From Pythium myriotylum (Eukaryota > Oomycota > Peronosporomycetes > Pythiales > Pythiaceae): a stretch of 35,000 nucleotides of DNA. This document shows positions 9,901 through 19,403 of this stretch, piece by piece. The notes below the pieces were generated by a model. The model was not told the DNA's origin and did not search any database. It saw nothing but the letters and a program-made list of their open reading frames with translations. The DNA lies in NCBI GenBank assembly GCA_023091665.1, contig JALJCQ010000004.1, forward strand, positions 3,057,501 to 3,092,500, written 5' to 3'. Both the position numbers and the translations under genes were made by a program. Each line of letters starts with the position of its first letter. Position 1 is the first letter of the stretch.

Positions 9901-10106
9901 CAAAACGCGCGGTTGAGGAAGTTGGATTTTTTCCATAGGAAATTAACCCTTTTTAAATTTGCTTGACTGGTAAATCGGCTCTCTTGGATTCCCACGAATG
10001 AAAACGTTCGTGAAAAAAAGTTGAGAGCCGATTGTGAGATGTTGTTGATGCCGTTAACATTGGTGGAATAACCCCGCAGGGACCACGCAGTGTTAGAGAG
10101 AGGCAT
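6997..10106 (-). pseudogene. LINE ORF2, copy 2, frameshifted by a 1102-bp deletion
   Basis: ORF2 begins at 10106 with the usual 14-nt overlap with ORF1. It is collinear for residues 1-363 (the whole APE domain, with E42, GDFN and SDH). At 9016-9020 the sequence jumps to residue 731, at RT motif B. The deletion removes 1102 bp (not a multiple of 3), so translation leaves frame, adds 13 foreign residues and stops. The remainder from RQGDPLSP through FADD to the zinc knuckle (C1248, C1252, H1260, C1265 in full-length numbering) stays open in its own frame but has no ATG at its head. The deleted part contains the linker and RT motifs up to and including the first catalytic Asp (D675). The product could at most be an endonuclease-only fragment. 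Confidence 0.93.
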
Positions 10107-12138
10107 CGACGGTTTGGCTCGAGGCAGACTGAGCCAAAAGTTTCTTCAAGTCGTCCAAAGTAGTGGCGAAATCATCGGGGAGTTTTTCTTTGACCAACTT
10201 GGTACCCAATTCAGACCTTAGCAAGTTAAGGATCGTAGGATCGTCCCACAGGACCCAGTCTTGAGTAGGAATTCTGTTTGCTTCCGTGGGGAGTAAAGCA
10301 AGAACTTTTGTTGGATCAAAATAGATGGAGGGTGCCAGTATTTGCAAGGCAAGATCGACTTCCGCGAGGAAGAGAGCGAATTGCATCCGCTCTGGAGTTT
10401 CCACGATCATTTGCAGTCTAACCAAAGGGTCAGACAGAGCTGGCGAGGTACCGGTCAGTTCCGCAAGGCGATCTTCGTAAGATTCCTTGGGACTTGCGAA
10501 AGATGCTCTGAAAAGAGCGTGCCTGGTAACTTTCTCCTTAAAGAGTCGGTAATTCGCCGGCGTTGATGAGTCGTAGACCGCTCTAAAAAGAGACGGTTGA
10601 GCTTGGATCTGGGTAAGTAATTGCTCCGGTTCATGTTCCGCGAGGCGTTCGTTCATGAAGGAACTGAGGAAGTCTGTCAGTTGAGACAGTGACATTTCTT
10701 CCACATCGAAAGATGGTAGAAGAGTCTTCATAACGCCTGTAATGGGTTCCGGGCGTTTTACGCAAGAGGCAACAATATTGTTGACTTCATTGCGTAATAG
10801 CAGATCGTAGTCATTGGGAATATTATCACCCAAGGAGCCCGTAGCAAGCCATTCAAATTTGTTTGGCGTTGCAACTTGGGGATAATTGAACGTATGTTCT
10901 GGGAGAACGCTGACTTGGGCTTTGTATTGCTTTGTATGAGGCAACACAAAGGTCTTGGAGCGGCGAACGGTTTCGAACACATTCGGAAGGGTTGAGGATT
11001 GAGGCGGAATAAATTTCTGCTTCTTTCCTTGTTGAGTTTCAAAGGAGTGTTCATTGACCAAGAAGGTCATGCCCATGCTTGAGTCACTTTCCTCGCTGGC
11101 ATCGCTTTCTTCGTCACTGTCACTTTCCCTACCGGGTGCGTAATCGGAGCTTGAATCGTCGCCCGAATCATTGGGTTGGTTCTTGCTAGCATTTTTAGCT
11201 AGGTCCGCTTGTAGAGAAGATTTAAAACCGTTTGGTTTTGGATCCTCGTCTTCTCCAGAGTTCATCGACGCATCGTCGTCGTCTTCTTTTGATTCTTCGG
11301 CGTCGGCTTCCGTCGGTTTTGCTTCTTTGTTGGCTTCAAGCAATTTTTTTGCTGCTTTAGCCGCCGCTTGTTGTGCTTTTCGGTCTTTACGTTGTTGTTC
11401 AATGAATGGTGGAACAACTTTGTTATGTATGGCAAATCGATGGTTTACCACACAAAAACCTTGGGCAAATTGCAATTGACGTAGCGGGGTTTTTCCGTCA
11501 ATAAGTAGTGGACTTGGGCACTCTTTTTCGACGAAATAGAACCGTAGATCACGTGAAGATATTCCGTTGGAGCGGATATCGGCGGTAACCTTCGCAGGTC
11601 GCGCGCCAATACGTGTGAGGGAATCATACACCATACTGGGAGTAACTCCAACGGGTAATTTTCTCACGGTAATATAATACCAGTGAGCGTACTTAGAGTA
11701 CGGTTGGATCTTGAATTTCTTACCGCAAATGGAAAGTTCCACATTGCCCAATCTAGCGCATGTGTCCCTATCATTGCAGTCAAAGCTGATTCCTGCTCCC
11801 TTGATACAACTAAAATTGTTGATCATATTGGAAGTGGCAGCCGAAATCCAGGTGGTGGGCTGTTCCGATGAACCAAGTGACGAAAAGATGGTAAAATCGT
11901 CGAAGGTTGCCGTAAGTTCTCCAGCGGGAATCCACATTGGGAAAACTTGATCGGAATTCATCTCCGTTGGCACTCCGCGAAGAGCTGCCAATTTGCGATC
12001 TTGGTCGGAGAGCTGATCATCAAAGTATGCTTCTTCTGCAGCAGCAAATTCAGCTTCCTTTGGGCGTGATCGCTCGAGTCGTGGGCTTGATTGGCGCCAT
12101 TCATTGCGCCATGTGGTGTTTGCAGTAATCTTGACCAT
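10093..12138 (-). CDS. LINE ORF1 protein, 681 aa, copy 2
   Basis: Same 681-aa ORF1 protein as in copies 1 and 4, with a single amino-acid difference, Asp326 to Gly (base 11162, C instead of T on the + strand), in the acidic Ser/Asp-rich linker. The change lies in low-complexity sequence and probably has little effect. It is useful as a marker of this copy. Start context, putative RRM-like region (about 150-235), Lys/Ala-rich helix and absence of a zinc knuckle are as in copy 1. The partner ORF2 is broken, so this copy could only supply ORF1 protein in trans. Confidence 0.85.
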   Translation of the reverse strand: MVKITANTTWRNEWRQSSPRLERSRPKEAEFAAAEEAYFDDQLSDQDRKLAALRGVPTEMNSDQVFPMWIPAGELTATFDDFTIFSSLGSSEQPTTWISAATSNMINNFSCIKGAGISFDCNDRDTCARLGNVELSICGKKFKIQPYSKYAHWYYITVRKLPVGVTPSMVYDSLTRIGARPAKVTADIRSNGISSRDLRFYFVEKECPSPLLIDGKTPLRQLQFAQGFCVVNHRFAIHNKVVPPFIEQQRKDRKAQQAAAKAAKKLLEANKEAKPTEADAEESKEDDDDASMNSGEDEDPKPNGFKSSLQADLAKNASKNQPNDSGDDSSSDYAPGRESDSDEESDASEESDSSMGMTFLVNEHSFETQQGKKQKFIPPQSSTLPNVFETVRRSKTFVLPHTKQYKAQVSVLPEHTFNYPQVATPNKFEWLATGSLGDNIPNDYDLLLRNEVNNIVASCVKRPEPITGVMKTLLPSFDVEEMSLSQLTDFLSSFMNERLAEHEPEQLLTQIQAQPSLFRAVYDSSTPANYRLFKEKVTRHALFRASFASPKESYEDRLAELTGTSPALSDPLVRLQMIVETPERMQFALFLAEVDLALQILAPSIYFDPTKVLALLPTEANRIPTQDWVLWDDPTILNLLRSELGTKLVKEKLPDDFATTLDDLKKLLAQSASSQTVDASL

Positions 12139-13264
12139 GTTTCCCTCTTTTTAAATGCAGTATGTTGTTTTTTTGTGGCAGTTTGTCTGTCTTTTGTTGT
12201 TTTTCTTTTTTGGGTGTTTTCTTTTGTGTATACACTCTTTTTTGTGGAGATCTGTGTTTTTTGGGTGTTTTTTTTTTTTTCTCAGAACCAGAAGGTGGGG
12301 GAAACCTCTACTGGCTCTTTGGGGATTGTTGTTTTGAAGGGGATGCGACAGTTGCTCGCTGTCTAGTTTGTGAGAAACGCTCGGGACGGATACAAAAGAG
12401 TATCTAGCACCAGGCGTTAGCGGTGGACAGAGAATTGACTCTGTGCAAGCTAAACCAAAGTTTGAATGCGTGTGGGCCTAATCACACGCCAGTGGAGTAG
12501 CAGCACAACTAACAATCCTCAAAAAGGTGGGGTTTTCGGTGCAAAAGCTATCTCAGGAAAAAGACTCCTTTCTGCGGGTCGACCGTGGTGTGTAGAATAT
12601 AAAATTCTACGCGTTTCAAAGGGTTCAGATAAAATCTAAACCAAATTAGCGTGACCAACGCTAACAGTGAGAACGTAGCACAACGGTATGTTTTTCGCAG
12701 TGAAAAGCACTTCCACTTGATTTTTCGACACTTCCAGACCTATGCCGTCCCTAGTATTCCTGTTTGACACCGAATGAACCTAAATTCAAGGGTGTGCAGC
12801 ACAGAAATACCCTTCCTTATGATCCCAAAAGCCGTCGTGCGAACAGCAGCCAGGATTTTTTAGGTCCTAACGGTTCACGGCACGCTTTTAACGGATTCGC
12901 TAAAGACTTAATTCTACTCTCACAGAGAGCAGAACCAAGTCACCAACGACTTGCGGATCGGAAGTTTCTTCCAGCGGGTCTAGAACTGCCAAGCAAAAAA
13001 GCTTGGTACAATTCCAAGGGACGTTTCCTGCCTCAAAATGCTGGGTGCTATGCACTGACAACACTTCGGGGCTTTCCTCAATGGCGGTCCGTATGCGAAT
13101 CCCCGTAAAGTATAAATACTTAGACGGAAATGGCAATAGCGGCACCACTGGGGGAGCAACGGGGGGGGGCGGCTTCAGAGCTTGAGCGTGGGGAGCTTGA
13201 GCTTGGAGCCTGGCTTGCGCGGTGCCAGGTGTGGACTTGTGCACTAGAGCGCAAATTGAGGAGT
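12139..13264 (-). promoter_or_regulatory. LINE 5' UTR, copy 2
   Basis: The 1126-bp leader has the same length and hairpin series as copy 1 (offset 6540), ending at the 14-bp 5S repeat. I saw no difference from copy 1. It includes the A-rich (sense) stretch just before ORF1 and the C9 run near 13161-13169 (sense strand). Confidence 0.58.
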
Positions 13265-13278
13265 GCTTAACTTCGCAG
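13265..13278 (-). repeat. 14-bp 5S-derived target-site duplication between LINE copies 2 and 3
   Basis: Same CTGCGAAGTTAAGC (sense strand) as at 6725-6738, separating the 5' end of copy 2 from the 3' end of copy 3. Confidence 0.92.
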
Positions 13279-13536
13279 ATAAATAAATTCCATTACACTT
13301 AGGGGTGTGTGACTTCTCAATCTGCTTTTCTAGCTAAAATGTATGGGGCGTAATTTAATTGCAATAAATTGCAATCAAATATTGTCCTTGACTTGACTTG
13401 AGTATATACCGAAATGCCTTGAGTAATACTTCCCGGGGAAAATATTACTATCTTGTAATACTGGGTAATATAGCGCACCGTTGCTGGCAGCAATAATCCC
13501 CAATATTGTAGAGTGTGGGGAGGGGGCTTGGTGTTT
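13279..13536 (-). other. LINE 3' UTR, copy 3
   Basis: 258 bp, matching the copy 2 3' UTR in all bases compared, with the same stem-loops and poly(A)-free end at the 14-bp 5S repeat. Confidence 0.68.
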
Positions 13537-16500
13537 TTAATGCAAGGCCTCTTCAGCTGCCTCTGCGACTTGACTGTTGGTAAAGCCCAGGGCTTCGATG
13601 AGTCTTGTTACTTGTTGGAGCTTGATGCTTGAGTGTGGAATGAGTAGGGCCGAGCACTTGCGCTGAAAAGCACGAGTGTGGAGCTTGAAAATTGCCTCAA
13701 TGCGTACGGCAACATCGGTCGAATTTTTTTGAACGCAATGGAACCGGACTTCGTTTCTGTGGTACCAAATTGAGCGAAGTACGAGAGCGCGAACAAAGTG
13801 CAGGAGCAAATACAACGGATATCCGTAAGCTTGCTTTGCATCCGCCGTGGCTGTGAGATTGGTAAAAAATACCATTTGTTCCCAGGTGAAGTCATCGTCA
13901 AATGCCACCCGGAATTTTCGCAGCCAGGGATCCCATAGGGATTTCGCGAAGTCGCACGTCCAAAAGAGATGTCGCGGCGTCTCCTTGTCAGAACAGCCGA
14001 AGGAGCAAGTTTGTGCACTGGCCGGTAAATGCTGAAGTCGATATCCCAGACGCAATGCGTTGTGTTGCAGACGGAATAGCAAATCGGCGTAGACTGGCAA
14101 TGTGTACTTGTTGTTCTTGAGGTCGCGTGACCAAAAGTTGGAGGCTGGAGCCTGTTGTATTTCCAGCCGTTGCAAGGGAAGACTTGGTGAATTTACTGGA
14201 AGAAAGATTCTTCGGAGTCGACTGACGGTGAGTTCTTCTAGTTCGATCTTGTCGAAAATCCACGAGTGACACGCGCTTGCAGTTTGCAAGGGAAAACTCG
14301 GGCCGGTGGGGAACACGGTAATTTTTGTCGTGACCGGTTCGATGGCTTGGAGAAATTGGCGCACGTACGGAAGATAATATTCACGTGTCGTACTGTGTTG
14401 CCGGAGTTCCGTCGCAAGTCGATGGATGTTTGTAGGGAACCCTGCAAACTTGTACAGGTCTTGAACCGTGAGGATTCTTAGACGTGTTAACAATTGCACG
14501 AGCTTGGTGTCGTGTTGTACAAGTGTTTGCGAGCGTTCACCGTAGTACACCCAATGGTTGTCCAAAATTGGAACCGACAATGCTTCGATGGGAGTTGGGT
14601 TGAGCTTGGTAATTTTAGAACACAGTTTTGTTCTCCAAAGGAATAGAACATGGTTCCAAAATACGCCGAGCGATTTCCAGCGCTTGTTGTGGCGGTCCTT
14701 GACACTAGTAACCGGTGCATAGAGTATGTCGAAGGCATGTCCGTGCGTGGTGACCGTATCAGAGAAAAGTTTCATAATCGGAGTAACCCATGACGGTGGA
14801 TTGCAAGGTTGACGCCGCACTGCTTGAATGACTCGGATGAGCGCGTGTACGTGTAGACTGTCGATGGTAGACTCAATGTGATTGATGCCGAGGCCTCCTT
14901 GGGACTTTGGCAAAAACCACCAAGCTTGTGCGAGGATGTTCTGGAGTTTCGCAGTCGCGTTATTCAGTGAACTCAGGAATGCACCGATAATCTTGATAAC
15001 CTTGGTTTGAAAGGTCTTCGGAATGTGGCAGACGCTTGCAGTATACCAAATTGTTGGTAAAACGACGTGGTTCAATATTGTAGCACGTCCTGCAAGTGTC
15101 CTAGCACGATATTGCCACAGTAAACATCGCTGCTGTAAAGTAGCGAGCAACTCCGACAGTCGGTCTTCGTCCGTGAGACTTGGGCCGTAATTAATACCAA
15201 GGAGGGTGGCTTCCTCGTCGTTTTTAATGACTTGGACACCAAGTTGATCGAGACTTCTAAGCAGGTCTGTGTCTTGATCGTCCCACCTTTTAAATGGTAA
15301 AATGACTGTCTTGTTGCGGTTTAGTTGCATTCCGGTTGCATCGCAAAATTCTTGGACGTGCTCAAGAAAAGATGTAGCTTGAGAGAGGTCATTGACAAGT
15401 CCTGTACAGTCGTCGGCGAAGCTGATAACTGTGTGGGGAGCATCGTCGGGATTTGTCTGGAGTCCTGATGTTTGCATCTTGGCGCGTAAGTAATTGAGCA
15501 TAGGCTCAATATAAATTACAAACAGCGCGGGTGATAGCGGGTCGCCTTGTCGCACTCCAGCTCCTAGTTCAAAGGCAGGCAGGGGAGCCCCATTGAACGT
15601 AAGGGAGACTAGCGTACCGGGAATGAGTACCCGTAGCCAGTGGCGAAAGTTTTCGCCAATGCCGAAATGCGTTAGAATACGGTCGAGGACTTCCCAGTTG
15701 ACACTGTCGAAAGCCTTGGCAAAATCCAGCAAAATAGCCCCTGCCTTTGAGTCTTTATCTTGGTAAATTTGGCTGAGGGCTTGGAAGCGAAGATGCGCAT
15801 TGCGTATATCGCGCCCAGGTACAAAGCCGTATTGATCTTGATGGAGCAGTGTGTTCAAGATGGTGCCGAGCCGTTTAGCTAAGATCTTGGGGATAATCTT
15901 AGCGTCGATGTTCAAAAGAGTGATAGGGCGATAGTTGCCCGGTTCTGTGCGATCACCCTTCTTGTAAAGGAGCGTGACTTGACCTCGGCGCTGAAACTTG
16001 GTCATACGCCCAAGTTGAAATTGTGAGGAGTACACAATTTCTAAGACACGGCTCCACAAGTGGATGTCGGTCTTGTAATAAGCCAGTGGCAGGCCGTCAG
16101 GGCCCGGTGCTCGATTTGCAACCGAGGCCTTGATTGCACAGAAAATTTCATGTGCAGTAATCGGGGCGTCTAGCATGCGCTGGTCGTCTTCATTGATTTT
16201 TCGCGTTGATTCTTCGAGTATGTTCGATAACTTTTCTTCGTCCCAAGTTGTATTAACTTGTGGGATTTCTCTTGAGGGTGATTTACAAACACGGCCCCAA
16301 AAGTGAAGAAAGTCGGTGCATCGAGTTTGCAGAGCGGCTTCATTCTCGACAGGAATCACAGTCTTGTAGAGAGTTGTTGGCGCCCGCAAAAAATACTCAT
16401 TGCAACGTTCGGACTTATCTAAGTCTGTATCGAACTTTTGTTGCGACCGATAGCTGGCTTGCTCGTCGAGACGGGATGTTAATTCAACCTGCGCTTCGCG

Positions 16501-17595
16501 CAAAGCCGATTGGTGGACTTCTGTGTTATCGGGAGTCGCAGCAAGGTGCTTGAGCTCGTTGACTTTGAGATGAAGCTTTTCAATCGAAGATTGTAGCTGA
16601 TTCTTCTTGTCGGTAAAGAGTTCTCGCAAATAAATTGAATCCTGTCGCTTGTGCTCGTCCAATAGACAACCGGGGTTGAAATTTATACCCTCGGTGTGTT
16701 GGATACGAGTTGCGAGATCTACAAGCGAATTTCGCAGGTAGTCTTGTGCTTCAGGGAGTTCAATTACCCAACTTGGGCACCTCCAAGGAGATTTAGTGTT
16801 GGGGCGGAAGACTTTTGACCCGATTAGGAAATCGACAGCAACGTGGTCGGAATTGGAGACCGACCGCTTCATATCATGTTCGATCTTGGTAAGATTGTCG
16901 AATAACTTCCGTGAAATCAGTACGTAGTCCAATCTCGCAGTTCGCTGCGGATTTGTGAACTCTTTTCGATCCGGGTTTTGGAGGCGCCATGGGTCTATGA
17001 CTCCAATGGTTTGCATCCAATTTAACAAAGACTCGCGTCCTTGTACCCGACGTCGACTTGTACCGATTTGATCGAGACTCATGGAGAAGATGGTGTTAAA
17101 ATCTCCGAGTACGATATGTTGGGAAGTTTCTGGAAAGATGGTGGGTAGAGCAGAAAAATATTCTGATCGTGGATGCATATTTGGTTCCGAATCCGATTCA
17201 GCTTCTAAGGCAGCAATTTCCTGCTCGGGCCAGGCGGGTTGGGCGTTAATAGTGACATTGTCACCTATTCCCGAACTCGACCGTGATGCCTCTGCCGGTG
17301 CCGCCGAAGAAGACTGAACGGACGTGTTGTTGGGCTGTAGCTGATTCGCCGGCGCGTAGACAACATGTAAATAAATTTCCATGTCGTCTACATATCCTCG
17401 TAAGAGAAGATAGCGCCGGAGAATGTGGGGATTACTGACAAACCGCGAGGTTACATCAGTAAGGTTCTTGATGGGGCAAGTGGGAGTGACTAGAAGCCCA
17501 ACACCCGCCTGCCCGTCGAATGGAGTGTCTTGATCGTGCGACCAAAACGCGCGGTTGAGGAAGTTGGATTTTTTCCATAGGAAATTAACCCTTTT
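13537..17595 (-). pseudogene. LINE ORF2, copy 3, lacking the first 51 codons
   Basis: Open from about codon 52 (17595) to the normal stop at 13537, with no internal stop, frameshift or deletion. It keeps APE motifs from Y131 onward (GDFN 215-218, D274, SDH 300-302), RT motifs (D675, RQGDPLSP, FADD 777-780) and the zinc knuckle CX3CX7HX4C (1248-1265). Missing are N18 and E42, catalytic residues of the endonuclease, plus the start codon. The first in-frame ATG is codon 123. This is the longest intact RT reading frame in the window, but without its promoter, ORF1 and endonuclease N-terminus it should be inert. The upstream neighbour is a 28S fragment in divergent orientation, so no LINE transcription unit remains. 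Confidence 0.92.
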
Positions 17596-17600
17596 TTAAA

Positions 17601-17996
17601 TTTGTCCAAACAGTAATCCAACCAAGTACGAGAGGAACCGTTGGTTCAGATAATTGGTAACTGCGGTTAGCTGAAAAGCTAGTGCCGCCAAGCTACCATC
17701 TGTAGGATTATGGCTGAACGCCTCTAAGTCAGAATCCATGCTGGAATGGACGATAATCACCCTTCCTGATGTAACGCGAATAGCGATAGGCGTTTCGGCG
17801 CCCAACATCATAAAATTGCAACGCACCCGGTCGTCTGACAAATGTTGGCGGTCGGGAGTATGCTGAATTGTAATTTCAAATATTGGGAAGGATAAATCCT
17901 TTGTAGACGACTTAAATACAGAACAGGGTGTTGTAAGCATGAGAGTAGTCTTGTACTACGATCTGCTGAGATTTAGCCCTCGTTCTATTGATTTGT
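17601..17996 (+). rRNA. 28S-type large-subunit rRNA, 3'-terminal fragment (first copy)
   Basis: About 396 nt matching the 3' end of eukaryotic large-subunit rRNA. It contains the sarcin-ricin loop AGTACGAGAGGAACC (17625-17639), the conserved block GGATTATGGCTGAACGCC and TAAGTCAGAATCC (about 17706-17737), and the terminal ACGATCTGCTGAGATTTAGCC region ending in GATTTGT (17990-17996). The sequence begins about 25 nt before the sarcin-ricin loop, at the fusion with LINE copy 3; the rest of 28S is absent. With no upstream rRNA or promoter in this orientation it is a gene fragment, not a working gene. Translations of this stretch are spurious. The 5' limit is uncertain by a few bases. Confidence 0.93.
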
Positions 17997-18011
17997 TCAT
18001 TTCGATGAACA
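17994..18011 (+). other. Hairpin with TTCG loop at the 28S 3' end (first copy)
   Basis: TGTTCAT-TTCG-ATGAACA is a perfect 7-bp stem with a UUCG tetraloop. It starts inside the expected mature 3' end of 28S (GATTTGT ends at 17996) and is followed by a T-rich/C-run tract. Position suggests a 3'-external-spacer processing structure or part of a termination signal. Role inferred. Confidence 0.6.
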
Positions 18012-18194
18012 TTTCTCCCCCCAGTCTACAACCCCCAAACAAACAAAAGCACCTGCTCGGGCAGTGTGCGCAAGGCTCATTCCTTTCGCGAGATGGTGGT
18101 GCATAGGTTGTCGGTTGGTTTGGCAAGGCATCGAGTGCTCGAATAGCGCCAAGTCGTTCGTTCGCCAAGTTGCAGAGAATTCGGACAAGTCCAA

Positions 18195-18373
18195 CGCTAA
18201 TGTTACAGTGTGGGAAAGTGTGCGGGAAGAGCATCAGGCAGGGTGCTGAGGATGGAGGCGAAAACGCACAAGTCATTTGCTAATGTTATAGTGTGGGAAA
18301 GTGGAGGGCACACAAGGTGGAAGAGAAGAGGAGAAAGTCGGTGGAAGTCATTTGCTAATGTTAGAGTGTGGAG
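18195..18373 (+). repeat. Degenerate ~75-84-bp spacer repeats (first copy)
   Basis: The motif GCTAATGTTANAGTGTGG recurs at 18195, 18279 and 18354, spaced 84 and 75 bp, with partially similar purine-rich sequence between. Subrepeats of this type are common in rDNA spacers. Function unknown. Confidence 0.55.
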
Positions 18374-18639
18374 TTTGGGGGAAGTTTGTATGAGATTTGC
18401 AACAGGCAGATGATGGGAAAGGAAGAGGGAAGATGAGGTGCAGTGCGGGAAGAGTGCTCTATGTGTGGGGTGCTGAGTAGCTAGTCTGGGTGAAAGTGTG
18501 GCGGAGTTTTAGTGTGGGGAATCCCTATGTATAAATTGGCTGTGGGCACTTGGTGCAAAATGGGCCGCTGCCTCGGCTAGGGCTTGTGTGTGGGCGCAGT
18601 GTGTGTGTAGTTTGTATGGGGGTTTGGTAGGGAAGGGTT

Positions 18640-18725
18640 TATATAGGAGTTTGTATATACCATTTTGGGGCTGGCCTGTTATATGGAAGTTTGTATATAC
18701 CATTTTGGTGCCGGGCAGTGGGGTG
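18640..18725 (+). repeat. Duplicated TATATACC spacer motif (first copy)
   Basis: Two 40-bp units share GAGT/GAAG-TTTGTATATACCATTTTGG followed by a GGC(T)GG-rich tail (motif at 18652 and 18692). A related TGTATATACC occurs at 34696-34705 in the spacer upstream of the presumed next rRNA transcription unit, so these might be spacer-promoter-like copies. That is inference. Confidence 0.5.
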
Positions 18726-18822
18726 GAAGTTTGAGTATGCGGAGGGCCCTCCGAGCGCTCCTGGGGGCGTATGTGCATGCGGGCGTGCTGGTGGGGTGGT
18801 CCGGGCAGTTGTATGGCGTTTT

Positions 18823-19050
18823 CCTGTATATGAATTGTATGGGCTGTCTCCTATGTATAAATTGTTTGGGCTTTGCCTGTGTATAAATTGTATGGGCTTT
18901 GCCTGTGTATAAATTGTATGGGCTTTGCCCTATGTATAAATTGTATGGACTTCCTCCTGTGTATAAATTGTATGGGCTGTTTCCTGTGTATAAATTGTAT
19001 GGGCTGTTTCCTATGTATAAATTGTATGGCAGTTTCCTATATAAACATTT
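18823..19050 (+). repeat. 26-27-bp tandem repeat next to 5S (first copy)
   Basis: About eight units of consensus TGTATAAATTGTATGGGC plus a variable TTTGCC/TGTTTCC tail. Unit phases (GTATAA) are at 18855, 18881, 18907, 18934, 18961, 18988 and 19015, with a diverged first unit near 18826. The array ends 16-20 bp before the 5S terminator. This is downstream of 5S in its own sense. Confidence 0.85.
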
Positions 19051-19065
19051 GGCGCGTGCGGGAGC

Positions 19066-19070
19066 AAAAA
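19066..19070 (-). terminator. Pol III terminator of interrupted 5S gene
   Basis: T5 on the - strand immediately after the 5S 3' end, the normal RNA polymerase III stop. Identical in the intact 5S gene at 32575-32579. Confidence 0.75.
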
Positions 19071-19145
19071 GTAGACAGCACCCGGACTTCCCCGGTGGTC
19101 ACCCACCCGAGTACTACCCGAGCTTGAGGCTGCTTAACTTCGCAG
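19071..19145 (-). pseudogene. 5S rRNA gene, 3' part, interrupted by LINE copy 4
   Basis: Nucleotides 44-118 of the 5S gene, identical to the corresponding part of the intact gene at 32580-32697. Reading the - strand, it begins with the 14-bp target repeat (19132-19145) directly after the LINE copy 4 3' end. It then runs through the C-box region to the 3' end GTCTAC. The 5' part (nt 1-43) does not follow the other side of the LINE: copy 4 is followed by copy 5 and then by 28S. The gene therefore cannot make 5S rRNA. This is the native 3' flank that identifies the element's target. Confidence 0.93.
19132..19145 (-). repeat. 14-bp target site at 3' end of LINE copy 4, in native 5S context
   Basis: CTGCGAAGTTAAGC (sense), 5S nucleotides 44-57, here still joined to 5S nucleotides 58-118. 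Recurs at 26774-26787 on the other side of copy 4, giving a 14-bp target-site duplication around a full-length element. Confidence 0.93.
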
Positions 19146-19403
19146 ATAAATAAATTCCATTACACTTAGGGGGGTGTGACTTCTCAATCTGCTTTTCTAG
19201 CTAAAATGTATGGGGCGTAATTTAATTGCAATAAATTGCAATCAAATATTGTCCTTGACTTGACTTGAGTATATACCGAAATGCCTTGAGTAATACTTCC
19301 CGGGGGAAATATTACTATCTTGTAATACTGGGTAATATAGCGCACCGTTGCTGGCAGCAATAATCCCCAATATTGTAGAGTGTGGGGAGGGGGCTTGGTG
19401 TTT
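19146..19403 (-). other. LINE 3' UTR, copy 4
   Basis: 258 bp. The main stem is AGTAATA/TATTACT (19289-19316). In this copy an A-to-G change lengthens the inner TTCC/GGAA stem to TTCCC/GGGAA, so the fold is kept. The double palindrome ATTGCAATAAATTGCAAT lies at 19225-19242. There is no poly(A) tail. It adjoins 5S nucleotide 44 precisely. Confidence 0.7.

Larger units (their letters stand above)
6739..13264 (-). mobile_element. 5S rDNA-targeting LINE, copy 2 (internal deletion in ORF2)
   Basis: Copy with intact 5' end (13264) and 3' end (6739), both abutting the 14-bp 5S repeat. It is 6526 bp long against 7628 bp for copy 4; the difference is one 1102-bp deletion in ORF2 whose joint lies at about 9016-9020. 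ORF1 is intact with one substitution (D326G). The RT active-site box is FADD and codon 236 is Gln. The copy cannot make a functional ORF2 protein. Confidence 0.93.
13279..17604 (-). mobile_element. 5S rDNA-targeting LINE, copy 3, 5'-truncated and fused to 28S rDNA
   Basis: The 3' end is intact at the 14-bp target repeat. Sense-strand homology to the full element stops inside ORF2 at about codon 52, where the sequence passes into 28S rRNA in the opposite orientation. The joint is ambiguous over about 17597-17604 because both sides could contribute TTTAAATTTG-like sequence, and there is one extra T in the T run (17592-17597) compared with complete copies. 5' UTR, ORF1 and the ORF2 start are missing. 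RT box FADD, codon 236 Gln. Confidence 0.92.
17997..19070. other. rDNA intergenic spacer between 28S and 5S (first copy)
   Basis: 1074 bp without a credible gene. From left to right it holds the 28S 3' hairpin; three spaced copies of GCTAATGTTANAGTGTGG (at 18195, 18279 and 18354) in purine-rich + strand sequence; two copies of TGTATATACCATTTTGG (18652 and 18692); and a 26-27-bp tandem array up to the 5S terminator. Short ORFs here are translations of repeats. Confidence 0.75.

Noticed and set aside
17596..17940. 114-codon - strand frame next to LINE copy 3 (and its copy at 31105-31449)
   Set aside because: This is the antisense of 28S rRNA; the + strand carries the sarcin-ricin loop and other conserved rRNA blocks.
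17601..17996. LINE-28S chimera formed by RT template switching
   Set aside because: 28S and LINE are in opposite sense orientation at the joint, whereas template switching between two RNAs gives the same orientation.
18873..19153. Cys/Tyr-rich repetitive frames (also at 32408-32830)
   Set aside because: They are translations of the 26-27-bp spacer repeat continuing into antisense 5S sequence, not proteins.
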